DNA of 42,494 nt from Candidatus Zixiibacteriota bacterium (GTDB lineage Bacteria > Zixibacteria > MSB-5A5 > SM23-73-2): positions 1 to 42,494 of the forward strand of contig JAUWYR010000019.1 in NCBI GenBank assembly GCA_030615745.1, written 5' to 3'. The notes under the pieces were generated by a model that had not been told where the DNA came from, searched no databases, and worked only from the letters and a program-made list of their open reading frames with translations. Numbering within the stretch: the first letter of the stretch is position 1; each line of letters begins with the position of its first letter. A program made the position numbers and the translations under genes. Below are positions 7,292 to 15,719 of this stretch, in pieces.

Positions 7292-9745
7292 CTAAGCTTC
7301 TATCTTCACTTCTGCCTTTTTTGGTCTCCTCTTTGCCCCTTTTGGTTTCCAGTCAGATAAAACTTTCTTGGTATGCTCTATCTCTTCAGGGGTAACCTTC
7401 TGCCTCATCTCCTCAATCTCTCTCATCACCTTAGCAAATTTCTGTCCCTCAGCAGCTGAGATCCATTCGAGCTGTAATCTTTCCGGACGAATTCCCTTTC
7501 TTTCCAATTTATCCCAGAGCTTTTCCACCCTCTTCTGAGTCCAGCGGTTAGCATCGATGTAATGGCAATCAGCGAAATGACATCCGGAAACCAAAACAAT
7601 TGGCGCACCCTTGGAAAATGCATAAAGAATGAATTGCTCATCCACCCTTCCAGAACACATAGTTCTTATTATCCTCCCGGTAGCTGGATATTGCAACCTC
7701 GACATACCCGCATTATCCCCACCTTGATAGGAACACCAGTTACAAGCAAAGACAACTATCTTATCCTGTGGATTCTCCTCCAGGATCGCATCTATCTGAG
7801 GAAATATCTGCTCATCGGTAAAGTGTTTCATGGTGACCGCACCAAAAGGACACTCAGCTCCACAGGTTCCACATCCTGCACAGGCAGCCTCGATCACCTC
7901 CGCCGGAATCTTTGCTTTGCGATCAACCACGATGGCTTTAAAGGGACAGGCTTGATAACAGATTCCGCAGGAAGTGCATTTGTCTTTATCTATCACAGAA
8001 GTTATAGCTTCAACTTTTATTCTATCAGATGACAGAAGTATCCCTGCTCGCGATGCGGATGCAGATGCCTGGGTAACGGAATCTTTAACATCTTTAGGAG
8101 ACTCAGAGCATCCAGCGAAAAAGACACCTCGAGTAGGTGCATCCACTGGTTTTAATTTGGGATGAGACTCCATAAAAAATCCATCAACGGTGCGAGAGAG
8201 GGTCAAAAGCTTCTGGATCAAATCTCCATCCTGCCTCGGAATCACCCCAACAGATAAGACCAGCATATCAAGCTCATGCTTCTCCACCTCTCCAGTGGTG
8301 GTATTCTCAACATCTAAAATCAAATTCTTGGTTTTGGAATCTTCATAAATTTCCCCAGGTATACCCCGTATATACTTCACCCCTTCAGACCTGCTTCTTC
8401 TCAAAAGGTCCTCAAATCCTTTTCCAAAAGCTCTTAAATCCATATAGAAGACTTTCACCTCTATATCAGGATAATGATCTTTTAATAAAACTGTATCCTT
8501 TATAGTGTTCATACAGCAAATATTTGAGCAATAGCGATTCCCTCTTCTCTCCGATCTGGAACCCACACATTGAACAAAACCAATAGTTTTTGGAGTCTCT
8601 CTATCTGATAGGCGAATAAAATGCCCTGTGGTTGGACCTCCTGCACAAATCAACCTCTCAAACTCCATTGAGGTTATCACGTTGTCAAACCTTGTATATC
8701 CGAACTCATCCAATTCAGTAGGATCATAGACATCCATTCCCGATGCGACAATTATCGCACCTACTTCTAAATCTATGAACTGATCCTGCATATCGTAATC
8801 GATGCATTTTTTATCGCAGACCTCAACGCATTTTCCGCAGGCGATGGGATTGTTGCCCAAACAGGCATTCATATCGAGCACATAAGCAGAGGGGACAGCC
8901 TGTGGAAGCTGTATGTAGATAGCTTTTCTGGATGAAAAGCCCATCTGAAACTCATCCGGAACCACCACCGGACAAATCTTAGCACATTCAGCACAGGCAT
9001 TGCACTCATTCTCGTCCACATATCTTGCCTTTTTCCTGACCTTCACCTTGAAGTTACCCACATACCCTGAAACATCTTCGACCTCAGAGTAAACGAAAAG
9101 CTTTATCCTGGGATGTCGACCGACATCCATCATCTTCGGTCCAAGTATTCATATGGAGCAGTCCATGGTGGGATAGGTTTTATCGAGCTGAGCCATTATC
9201 CCGCCGATGGAAGGCTGTTTCTCAACCAAATATACTTGATATCCTGTATCTGCTAAATCTAAAGCCGCCTGAATTCCAGCCACCCCCCCACCTATCACCA
9301 AAACTTTATTGGTAACTGGAACCTCTGCCTCGATCTGAGGTTTTAGATGCCTGGCTTTAGCAACAGCAACCTTGACGATATCCTTAGCTTTTTCAGTAGC
9401 AGCTTTACGGTCGTGCAGATGAACCCAGGAGCAATGCTCCCGGATATTAGCCATCTCAAAAAGATATGGATTAAGCCCTGCCTCAGCCACACAAGTTCTG
9501 AATGTCGGCTCATGCATTAAAGGAGTGCAGGACGCTACCACCACCCTGTTAAGATTATGTTCCTTGATGTATTTTTTGATCTCATTTTGTCCGGGATCAG
9601 CGCAGGTGTATTTGTTCACTACCGAAACCACAACATCCTCTAAGGTTTCTGCATACTTTTTTACCTCCTCGCAGTCCAAAGATCCAGCGATATTAAGCCC
9701 ACATTCGCACACGAAAACCCCGATCCTCAGCTTATCTTCTTTCAA
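7292..9745 (-). CDS. hdrA: HdrA-MvhD fusion flavoprotein, probable selenoprotein (in-frame UGA at codon 199)
   Basis: One frame runs from TTG at 9745 (behind GGAGGTGAGAGG) to 7292, with a single internal TGA at 9151-9149. Read through, it encodes 817 residues with Sec199 in DCSI-U-ILGPKM, where cysteine HdrA proteins read DCSICILAPKM. Before the TGA lie the HdrA N-terminal domain and the FAD motif GGGVAG at 152-157. After it come [19 protein letters not shown], a split cluster around [37 protein letters not shown], and from about residue 660 a complete MvhD domain ([27 protein letters not shown]). HdrA carries the electron-bifurcating FAD of heterodisulfide reductase-type complexes; MvhD links it to an electron donor. 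Homology continues without loss across the TGA, and a SECIS-like hairpin follows. A nonsense mutation is the alternative. Confidence 0.85.
9111..9151 (-). promoter_or_regulatory. Bacterial-type SECIS hairpin after the in-frame UGA
   Basis: The UGA codon is at 9151-9149. Downstream on the minus strand, GGATGTC (9128-9122), loop GGTC (9121-9118) and GACATCC (9117-9111) make a perfect 7-bp hairpin. The loop begins 27 nt after the UGA. A GGU-containing apical loop at roughly 16-37 nt is the known bacterial SECIS pattern, recognised by SelB. An overlapping weaker pairing, GACCGA with TCGGTC, is also possible. Confidence 0.8.
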
Positions 9746-9852
9746 TTCCTCTCACCTCCATTTATATCGAGCACATCGAATCTATCCAGAGATTTTGCTC
9801 TTACGTTTGAGCCTTCTTTTTTTCGACAACCTCTTTTGGCATAGAACTTCAT
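9742..9852 (-). CDS. Possible 36-residue leader ORF overlapping the hdrA start
   Basis: An ATG at 9852 with AAGGGTGAAAG upstream opens a 36-codon frame (begins [12 protein letters not shown]). Its TGA stop overlaps the TTG start of hdrA as ATTGA. It begins three bases after the toxin stop codon. The peptide matches nothing I recognise and may be a chance frame. If real, it would couple hdrA translation to the upstream toxin-antitoxin transcript. Confidence 0.25.
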   Translation of the reverse strand: MKFYAKRGCRKKEGSNVRAKSLDRFDVLDINGGERN

Positions 9853-9855
9853 CTT

Positions 9856-10167
9856 TCACCCTTGCTTTTCTTTTTCCCACAACATCTTTAAATCTCTTTT
9901 TCCATGGATAAGCCCTAAGATCACCACATTGGATTCTTTGATAGTATAAACAAGTCGATACTCTCTCACAAGGAGTTCACGAATACTCTGATTACCTAAC
10001 TCAGGAACAACCCGTCCCCGTTCTGAGAATTCACTCAGTGAGTGGCTTGCCTCCAATATTTCTCGAACAAATACAGCTGCATAAAAGGAGGAGTCCCTTG
10101 CAATATAATCCGCAATCGCCTCCAAGTCTGCAGTGGCGGTGTAGGACCAAACTACTTGGCGAGCCAT
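9856..10167 (-). CDS. RelE/ParE-family toxin
   Basis: A 103-residue protein with the ParE/RelE plan: WSYTATADLEAIADYIARDS at the start, a central helix, and REYRLVYTIKESNVVILGLIHGKRDL at the end, which is the usual C-terminal beta-sheet with basic residues. ParE members act on gyrase and RelE members on ribosome-bound mRNA; which applies cannot be told. It starts with ATG at 10167, overlapping the end of the antitoxin gene by 16 bp. It lies directly upstream of hdrA on the same strand. Confidence 0.87.
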   Translation of the reverse strand: MARQVVWSYTATADLEAIADYIARDSSFYAAVFVREILEASHSLSEFSERGRVVPELGNQSIRELLVREYRLVYTIKESNVVILGLIHGKRDLKMLWEKEKQG

Positions 10168-10340
10168 TTTGTCATCCGTTTCTCAACTTCCTCTTGGGTG
10201 TAAACCCGACCCTCCCCAGCATCTCGCAAGCCATGTTCAACTTTCTCCCGAACATAGAGATGATAGTGAATATCCTCTATAGTGCAATCTTCGGGAAGTC
10301 CTTTGATAAGCTCAATTATTTGTTGTTTAATAGTGCTCAT
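10152..10340 (-). CDS. Antitoxin of the RelE/ParE module
   Basis: A 62-residue protein with KGLPEDCTIEDIHYHLYVREKVEHGL and RVYTQEEVEKRMTKWL, a pattern seen in short antitoxins paired with RelE/ParE toxins. The C-terminal segment is the likely toxin-binding helix. It is encoded first and overlaps the toxin, the usual order for type II modules with autoregulation. No clear promoter or operator could be assigned upstream. Confidence 0.8.
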   Translation of the reverse strand: MSTIKQQIIELIKGLPEDCTIEDIHYHLYVREKVEHGLRDAGEGRVYTQEEVEKRMTKWLAK

Positions 10341-10594
10341 GATTTACCTCCTCTTGGTCACTATATTACCAAGTCAAAGTTTATCTTTAAGGTTCATAAG
10401 TTTTTGTTCCACCTTCCCAGCTATCTCTCTATTCGATTTTATTAATGTTAATCTTCAGCAAACCGAACTCATCAGATTCAGGACCTTCAGGAAATATTCC
10501 GACAGATTGTATACTTAACTGAAGTGGTTCGTTTATCCCCCCATATACGGAATTAATACGAACCAAGGTTCGTTTATTTCTCACCTCCCATCTC
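10341..10594. other. Gene-free 250 bp, one weak hairpin
   Basis: No gene is seen. ACGAACC/GGTTCGT at 10557-10573 is a 7-bp palindrome just past the stop of the HdrD-like gene on the minus strand, and a second copy of the half-site GGTTCGT is at 10524. It may be a weak terminator or a binding site. Confidence 0.4.
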
Positions 10595-11746
10595 TTAAGC
10601 CACGCTTTGTTTTAATATAGCCTCAGCAAACAGCGTGGTCAAATCAACAATCTCTATCTTACCCTCTTCAGGATAATTTTCATCTTTTTGAGCACAAGAA
10701 AAATGAATCTGGCATTTAGGACAGGCAGTTAACAAAAGTTCAGCCCCGGTCGATTTCGCCTCCTTCAAACGGTCTATTTGCAAAAGCTTAGAATACCTAT
10801 CGCAGTTTGTCCAACAGCTGGTTCCACAACATACGGAGTTTCTGCCAGACCTCTCCATCTCCGTAAATTCAATCTCAGGAATGGAGGTGATGACTTCTCT
10901 CGGCTTTTGGTAAATTCCCAAATATCTGCCAAGACGGCATGGGTCCTGATAAGTGACCTTTTTGTTCACTCTCTTTAACTCATATTTATTTGAAGAAAGC
11001 TTCTCAGAGATAAACTCGGTTATGTGTAAGAACTTTAAATCCAAATTCCCAAAAACTTCAGGATAATCGAGTTTGAAAGTTGTCAAACACTCAGGACAGG
11101 AGGTTATCACATATTTGACATTTGAATCCTTCAAAAGTTTTATATTCTGTTCTGCAAGGGTTTTGAAGTTTTCGAAATCCCCTGTCCATAAAAGGTCATG
11201 ACCACAACAGCGTTCGTTTTTCAAAATTTTTGGCTCCACTCCAAAGAAATTCAAGATTTTCACAACAGATTGTGCAATCTTTATCGAATCGGTTTTTAAA
11301 TCAGAGAAGAACTGATCGAAATAAGGAAGACAACCAACAAAATACAAATATTCTGAGTTATCTGAGATTTTAAGATCGGGTGTAAGCCAATCCAATCTAT
11401 TCTGGTTTAATTTTGGAGCGGTCATAATCTTCCACAAAGATTCGAAAATACCTCCGTGGGTTGGTTCACCAAAAAATCCCAAGTTTTTTGCATCTCTTCT
11501 CATTAATTTTGTAAACTCATTATAATCAATACCTGAAGGACATCTTTCCTGACACATCATACAGGTAAGACAACTCCACAGCCTTTCATCCTTTAAGGTA
11601 TTTCCATCCGGAGAGTTCACTGTTTTTATTACCAATTTTCTGGGAGAATAAGATTTATTATATCTGGTCACAGGACACAAAGCAGTGCATTTTCCACAGT
11701 CTAAACAGAAGTAAGCTTTGGTTTTTTTAATAGTCTCTGAAATCAT
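10595..11746 (-). CDS. HdrD/GlpC-like iron-sulfur oxidoreductase
   Basis: The 383 residues comprise an N-terminal two-cluster ferredoxin domain (CLDCGKCTALCP near residue 14; CLTCMMCQERCP near residue 59) and two CCG domains. The first has the ERCCGHDLLW and TSCPECLTTF segments and the second has DPCRLGRYLG, SVCCGTSCW and TACPKC. CCG domains hold the unusual noncubane clusters of heterodisulfide reductase HdrB/HdrD. The architecture equals HdrD (HdrC fused to HdrB) and also occurs in GlpC-like proteins. It is the likely disulfide- or quinone-linked partner of the HdrA protein nearby, but a toxin-antitoxin pair separates them, so they need not form one complex. Confidence 0.88.
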   Translation of the reverse strand: MISETIKKTKAYFCLDCGKCTALCPVTRYNKSYSPRKLVIKTVNSPDGNTLKDERLWSCLTCMMCQERCPSGIDYNEFTKLMRRDAKNLGFFGEPTHGGIFESLWKIMTAPKLNQNRLDWLTPDLKISDNSEYLYFVGCLPYFDQFFSDLKTDSIKIAQSVVKILNFFGVEPKILKNERCCGHDLLWTGDFENFKTLAEQNIKLLKDSNVKYVITSCPECLTTFKLDYPEVFGNLDLKFLHITEFISEKLSSNKYELKRVNKKVTYQDPCRLGRYLGIYQKPREVITSIPEIEFTEMERSGRNSVCCGTSCWTNCDRYSKLLQIDRLKEAKSTGAELLLTACPKCQIHFSCAQKDENYPEEGKIEIVDLTTLFAEAILKQSVA

Positions 11747-11826
11747 TGTTCTATTTTATCTTTATCTAAATAGGGTTTAAACGCTTTTATTTCATATACA
11801 ATGCTCCGCTTAAAACTATTAAGAGC

Positions 11827-12666
11827 TCAATGAAATTTTATATATGGGTCACTATTGTCAACTCCATATCTGAATGTACAGATGTAAAAACCTTGGGTGC
11901 TTAGAGTAACTTTTATCTCATCATTTTTATTAATTGTTTGAGGAGAGTCGAATGGAACCGTTACAGTGTCACGCATCCACAAATCTTCTCCTGTATCACT
12001 TTCAGCAAAAGTTCTTTTCCAATCATCTGCGTAAATACTGTCATAGTTAAAATTGACTTCAAAATGAATAATCCCTTTTTCATCCATACTGGTCTTTTTG
12101 ACGTAGAAATTAAGATATATTTTCATACTATCAAAAGTAAAATCCTGATTCATCAAAAATCCATCCCAACAAAGTGTAGTATCATGCAAATAATCTGTTG
12201 GGTTAGTTGGGTCAGGATTTAAACTTAATAACCTCTCCTCACCATCTTTTGCAAAATATAGTTTTAGATCATATATTTTTGCCAAGACGTCTAAAACGAG
12301 AGTTGGGTTATTAGACTTTCCTCCTCCACTTCCACTTAAAGTCAACTCAAAATGACCCACCGGAGCAGTTGAGTCTGCTTTTATCCAGATGGTTGTGGAA
12401 TCAGGTGGGGTCAAAATACTATCCTCGAAAAATGCCTCCACACTATCTGGAACCCCGATTATGCTCAACTTAACCTCAGAGTTAAATCCACCAACAGAGA
12501 CAAGCTTAACCAAAAAGCTTACAGAATCGCCTTGCACAACAAAATCTGATGCTGGCTTGAGGATAATGGCGAAATCAGGTTCAAACTCGGTGGCTTTTTC
12601 ACCACAGCTAAAAAAAAGCACAAAGGAAAAAAAGAAAAGAAATAGTATAAAAATTGTTTTACGCAT
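11827..12666 (-). CDS. Lipoprotein with Ig-like domain
   Basis: This 279-residue protein opens with a lipoprotein signal (FVLFFSCG, lipobox Cys at 21), so it is probably anchored in a membrane facing the periplasm or outside. Residues 30-130 resemble a beta-sandwich Ig-like repeat (FAIILKPASDFVVQGDSVSFLVKL, then TLSGSGGG). The second half is rich in beta strands and acidic residues and has no motif I recognise. It sits between hdrD-like and mvhD genes on the same strand but looks functionally unrelated to them. Confidence 0.75.
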   Translation of the reverse strand: MRKTIFILFLFFFSFVLFFSCGEKATEFEPDFAIILKPASDFVVQGDSVSFLVKLVSVGGFNSEVKLSIIGVPDSVEAFFEDSILTPPDSTTIWIKADSTAPVGHFELTLSGSGGGKSNNPTLVLDVLAKIYDLKLYFAKDGEERLLSLNPDPTNPTDYLHDTTLCWDGFLMNQDFTFDSMKIYLNFYVKKTSMDEKGIIHFEVNFNYDSIYADDWKRTFAESDTGEDLWMRDTVTVPFDSPQTINKNDEIKVTLSTQGFYICTFRYGVDNSDPYIKFH

Positions 12667-12731
12667 AACACCTTCCTTTTAAGGAATTATAATTTATAAA
12701 AAAATCTTTATCTTTTATCATTTTTTCTTTT

Positions 12732-13157
12732 CTAAGCAACCCTCAAAGGATTTGGACCGAGCGTCTTTATATCCTCGATAAATTCATCCATCACCTCATC
12801 TAACTTTCCATTCTCATTAAGGAAGCCGAGCTCTACCTTTAGTCTTTTAGCATTTATACCTAAAAGGTCGAGCAGAGATTTTGATAGTTCACACTCCTTT
12901 ATAGCATTTTTGTTTCCGAAATTATAATGGCATTTCCCCTCAGGACAGCCAAAGACAACCACCCCATCAGCGCCCTTCTCAAATGCTTTTAAGATCAAAG
13001 CAGTGTTGATCCTCCCAGAACACAAAAGTTTCACCAATTTAAAATTAGAGAAATCCTCAACCGGGTTTATCTCGTTTCTTCCAACACCGCACCAGTGACA
13101 GGCAAAAGCGATAACTTTAGGCTCAAACTCTTTTTTCTGATTCATCTTTTTTCCCAT
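12732..13157 (-). CDS. mvhD: MvhD-type electron-transfer subunit
   Basis: A 141-residue protein of the methyl-viologen-reducing hydrogenase delta family, a [2Fe-2S] protein that joins an electron donor to HdrA. It has FACHWCGVGRNEI near residue 18, LLCSGRIN near residue 45 and GCPEGKCHY near residue 70. A free-standing paralogue of the MvhD domain fused to HdrA at 7292, it overlaps the upstream flavoprotein gene by 35 bp if the ATG at 13157 is used; an ATG four codons later (13145) is also possible. The flavoprotein ends in the KAKHFT motif that in HdrA-MvhD fusions directly precedes MvhD, so the two proteins likely dock. Confidence 0.92.
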   Translation of the reverse strand: MGKKMNQKKEFEPKVIAFACHWCGVGRNEINPVEDFSNFKLVKLLCSGRINTALILKAFEKGADGVVVFGCPEGKCHYNFGNKNAIKECELSKSLLDLLGINAKRLKVELGFLNENGKLDEVMDEFIEDIKTLGPNPLRVA

Positions 13158-15138
13158 CCTCTAACAAACAACTCTCTATTAGTTTTTCAATCCTTTGGGA
13201 AGTAAAATGTTTAGCTTTTATCGCGCCACTTGGACAGACAGCGAGACAGGTATCGCATCCTTTACATAGAGTCTGGTCGATCTCGGAGACAAAGGTTCCA
13301 TCACCATTGGGTTTAAGCTCTACTGCTTTATATTCGCAAATTTTTTTACAATCACCGCACCCTCGGCATAAGTTTTGGTCCACGAAGCAGACAATGGGTT
13401 CCAAAGTTAAGGATAATTCCTCTTTTTTCTCTTTTTCATCTATCCATGAGATCAAAACCTCTTTTGACCTTTCATCCCAGGGAAGCTTTTTAGGGTCAGT
13501 GGGAACTCTTAATACAAACTCTGGAATTTTTCCTATATCCTCAGTGGCGCTTTCTGGAAAACTGAGCATAACCAACCTTTTGCTACACCCTGGAACACAT
13601 TCACGACACTCGATACAAGGACCGCATCTCAAGCACCTATTTGCTTCAGCGATAGCCATCTTTTCTGTAAAACAGAGATCCACCTCATCAAAGCTGTGCA
13701 ATCTTTTCTCCAATGAAAACTTAGGAATAGGGGTTCTCTCTATGGGTCTCTCATCCTCAATCTCTAATTTAAATCCCCATTCACTGATTTTAAGACTCTC
13801 ACCTAATCCCTTCTTTAAGTCTTTGTGGCTAAGATACCTATCGATGGACCTTGCAGCGAAGTGACCATGAGCAATGGCATCAATAACTGTGCTTGGTCCT
13901 GTAACTGCATCTCCACCTGCGAAAAATCCCGGAATATTTGTGGCAAAGGTAACTGGATCAACCTCGAATGTATCCCACTTGGATATTCTAAACTCAAAAT
14001 TTCGAGGCAAAAAAGAGATGTCCGGTTTCTGAGAGATAGCTGGAATTATTACGTCAGCCTCAATCACAAACTCAGTACCCTCGATAGGAATAGGTCTTCT
14101 CCTGCCACTTGCATCCGGCTCCCCTAATCTCATTTTAATACACTCCATCCCGACAACCTTTCTGTTTTTTCCTAAGATCTTAACTGGGGCTGTTAAATAT
14201 CTGAGTTTCACACCCTCTTTTTCCGCCTCCTCGATCTCAGACGAGGCGGCTGGCATCTCTTTCCTGGATCTCCTATACACTATGTAGACCTCCTCACACC
14301 CCAGCCTCAAAGCGGTTCTCGAAGAATCTATCGCAGAATTCCCCCCACCAATGACGATCGCCCTTCTTCCAGGTTTATTTCTATCACCAGTATTAACTTT
14401 TCTTAAAAAGTCGACGCAATCTACAACCCCTTGATATTCACTCTCACCTGGAATCCCTAACTTCAAACCCTTATGAGCTCCGATTGCGATAAATACAGCC
14501 TGATAACCCTTTTTCAAAAAATCGTCAAAACTAATATCCTCACCCAGTTTAGTGTTTGTCACTAACTCCACGCCCAAATCTGTTATCGCGGAAATCTCTT
14601 TCTGGATAATATCCCTGGGCAAGCGAAAAGGAGGTATTCCCACAGTTAACATCCCACCGGGAACAGGAAGAGCCTCAAAGATAGTGACCCCATAACCCTT
14701 TCTAATCAAATCATTGGCACAGGTTAAACCAGCAGGACCTGAGCCAACGATAGCAACTTTTTCCTTTTTTGTCCTTTTAACCTTCTGAGATTTTTTTATT
14801 CCTTTTTTCAGCTCCCAGTCAGCTAAAAATCTCTTCAGAGCACAGATAGCGACAGACTCATCAACTTTCCTCCGATTACACTCAGATTCGCAGGGGTGAG
14901 TGCAAACCCGCCCGCATATCCCTGGCAAAGGGTTAGTCTGCTTAACCATCTCCAAAGCTTCATCGAACTTCCCTGCAATGATCAGTCCAATATAGGCTTT
15001 AACATCAACCCCTGCAGGACAAGCCACCTTACAGGCAGAGGGTTCTAAGCGGGTGAGAGTGTGAATCTCTTTTGAAAGCTTGGGAAAATATAACTTTATC
15101 TGCTCTTTTTCTAAAGCGGTTTGTAACGCATCTATCAT
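13123..15138 (-). CDS. GltD/NfnB-like NAD(P)H:ferredoxin-type flavoprotein with extra ferredoxin domain
   Basis: The 671 residues contain an N-terminal iron-sulfur helical domain (CKVACPAGVDVKAY, then CGRVCTHPCESECNRR), an FAD motif GSGPAGLTCANDL near 131 and an NAD(P) motif GGGNSAIDSSRTAL near 268. A distal FAD-binding segment FFAGGDAVTGPSTVIDAI follows. The C-terminus has a Cys-rich stretch (CLRCGPCIECRECVPGC) and a two-cluster ferredoxin (CRGCGDCKKICE and CKGCDTCLAVCP). This is the fold of glutamate synthase small subunit and NfnB. With no gltB nearby, and kor2 upstream and mvhD downstream, it more likely moves electrons between NAD(P)H, ferredoxin and an MvhD partner. Bifurcation is inferred, not shown. 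Confidence 0.88.
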   Translation of the reverse strand: MIDALQTALEKEQIKLYFPKLSKEIHTLTRLEPSACKVACPAGVDVKAYIGLIIAGKFDEALEMVKQTNPLPGICGRVCTHPCESECNRRKVDESVAICALKRFLADWELKKGIKKSQKVKRTKKEKVAIVGSGPAGLTCANDLIRKGYGVTIFEALPVPGGMLTVGIPPFRLPRDIIQKEISAITDLGVELVTNTKLGEDISFDDFLKKGYQAVFIAIGAHKGLKLGIPGESEYQGVVDCVDFLRKVNTGDRNKPGRRAIVIGGGNSAIDSSRTALRLGCEEVYIVYRRSRKEMPAASSEIEEAEKEGVKLRYLTAPVKILGKNRKVVGMECIKMRLGEPDASGRRRPIPIEGTEFVIEADVIIPAISQKPDISFLPRNFEFRISKWDTFEVDPVTFATNIPGFFAGGDAVTGPSTVIDAIAHGHFAARSIDRYLSHKDLKKGLGESLKISEWGFKLEIEDERPIERTPIPKFSLEKRLHSFDEVDLCFTEKMAIAEANRCLRCGPCIECRECVPGCSKRLVMLSFPESATEDIGKIPEFVLRVPTDPKKLPWDERSKEVLISWIDEKEKKEELSLTLEPIVCFVDQNLCRGCGDCKKICEYKAVELKPNGDGTFVSEIDQTLCKGCDTCLAVCPSGAIKAKHFTSQRIEKLIESCLLEDGKKDESEKRV

Positions 15139-15170
15139 TTTCTCTTACTTTCTCAAATTATTAAGTTAGT

Positions 15171-15719
15171 TTAACTACTTTCACTCAGAAGTTTTTTCCC
15201 AAATTCATAACCCTGATCAAAAGCTTTCAAGTTCAACTCAATATACCTTTCCGGAACAGAGCCGAAAATAGCTTTCCTTCCAGCTTCTTTTGTTATTACC
15301 TTGGTCACAGCCGTGAAAAATCCTAACATAACAATATTAGCTATGATTTTGTTACCCATTTCCTCAGCAATCCTGGTGGCAGGAATTGAGTAAAATTTTA
15401 TTTGATCTCTTCTTTTCTCAGGTTTGACCAAATCCTGGTCTATAAGTAAAATCCCATTTTTCTCCAGATTTGATTCGAACTTGGTGTAAGCCTCCTGAGA
15501 CATAGCAACCAGTATATTAGGAACTGTGATATAAGGATATAGGACCCGATCCTTCTCAATAACCACCTGAGCACTGCAAGCAGACCCCCTTGCTTCTGGT
15601 CCAAAGCTTTGCGTTAAAGTGGCACTTTTCCCATCATAAATAGAAGCTGCCTTACCGATAATATAACCGCATCGAATAATACCCTGACCTCCAAACCCAG
15701 ATATTCTAATCTCCGTCAT
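15171..15719 (-). CDS. korC: 2-oxoacid:ferredoxin oxidoreductase, gamma subunit (copy 2)
   Basis: A gamma subunit of 182 residues from ATG at 15719. The family motif ISGFGGQGIIRCGYIIGKA is at the start, and TQSFGPEARGSACSAQVVI follows. I prefer this start over the upstream in-frame ATG at 15752 because it has GGAGGTCCAG six bases before it and overlaps the korB stop by 14 bp, typical of coupled subunits. A 32-bp gap leads to the GltD-like gene. Confidence 0.92.
   Translation of the reverse strand: MTEIRISGFGGQGIIRCGYIIGKAASIYDGKSATLTQSFGPEARGSACSAQVVIEKDRVLYPYITVPNILVAMSQEAYTKFESNLEKNGILLIDQDLVKPEKRRDQIKFYSIPATRIAEEMGNKIIANIVMLGFFTAVTKVITKEAGRKAIFGSVPERYIELNLKAFDQGYEFGKKLLSESS

Noticed and set aside
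7292-9133. Separate 613-residue gene starting MMDVGRHP
   Set aside because: It lacks a ribosome site and starts inside a conserved HdrA block in frame with the upstream 198-codon part; one TGA-containing gene explains both.
9149-9151. TGA read as Trp or Gly through an altered genetic code
   Set aside because: Other genes here end in TGA at expected family lengths (for example korA at 4861), so TGA is a normal stop.
10038-10445. Plus-strand frame of 135 codons opposite the toxin-antitoxin pair
   Set aside because: It is antisense to two recognisable genes and has no features of its own.
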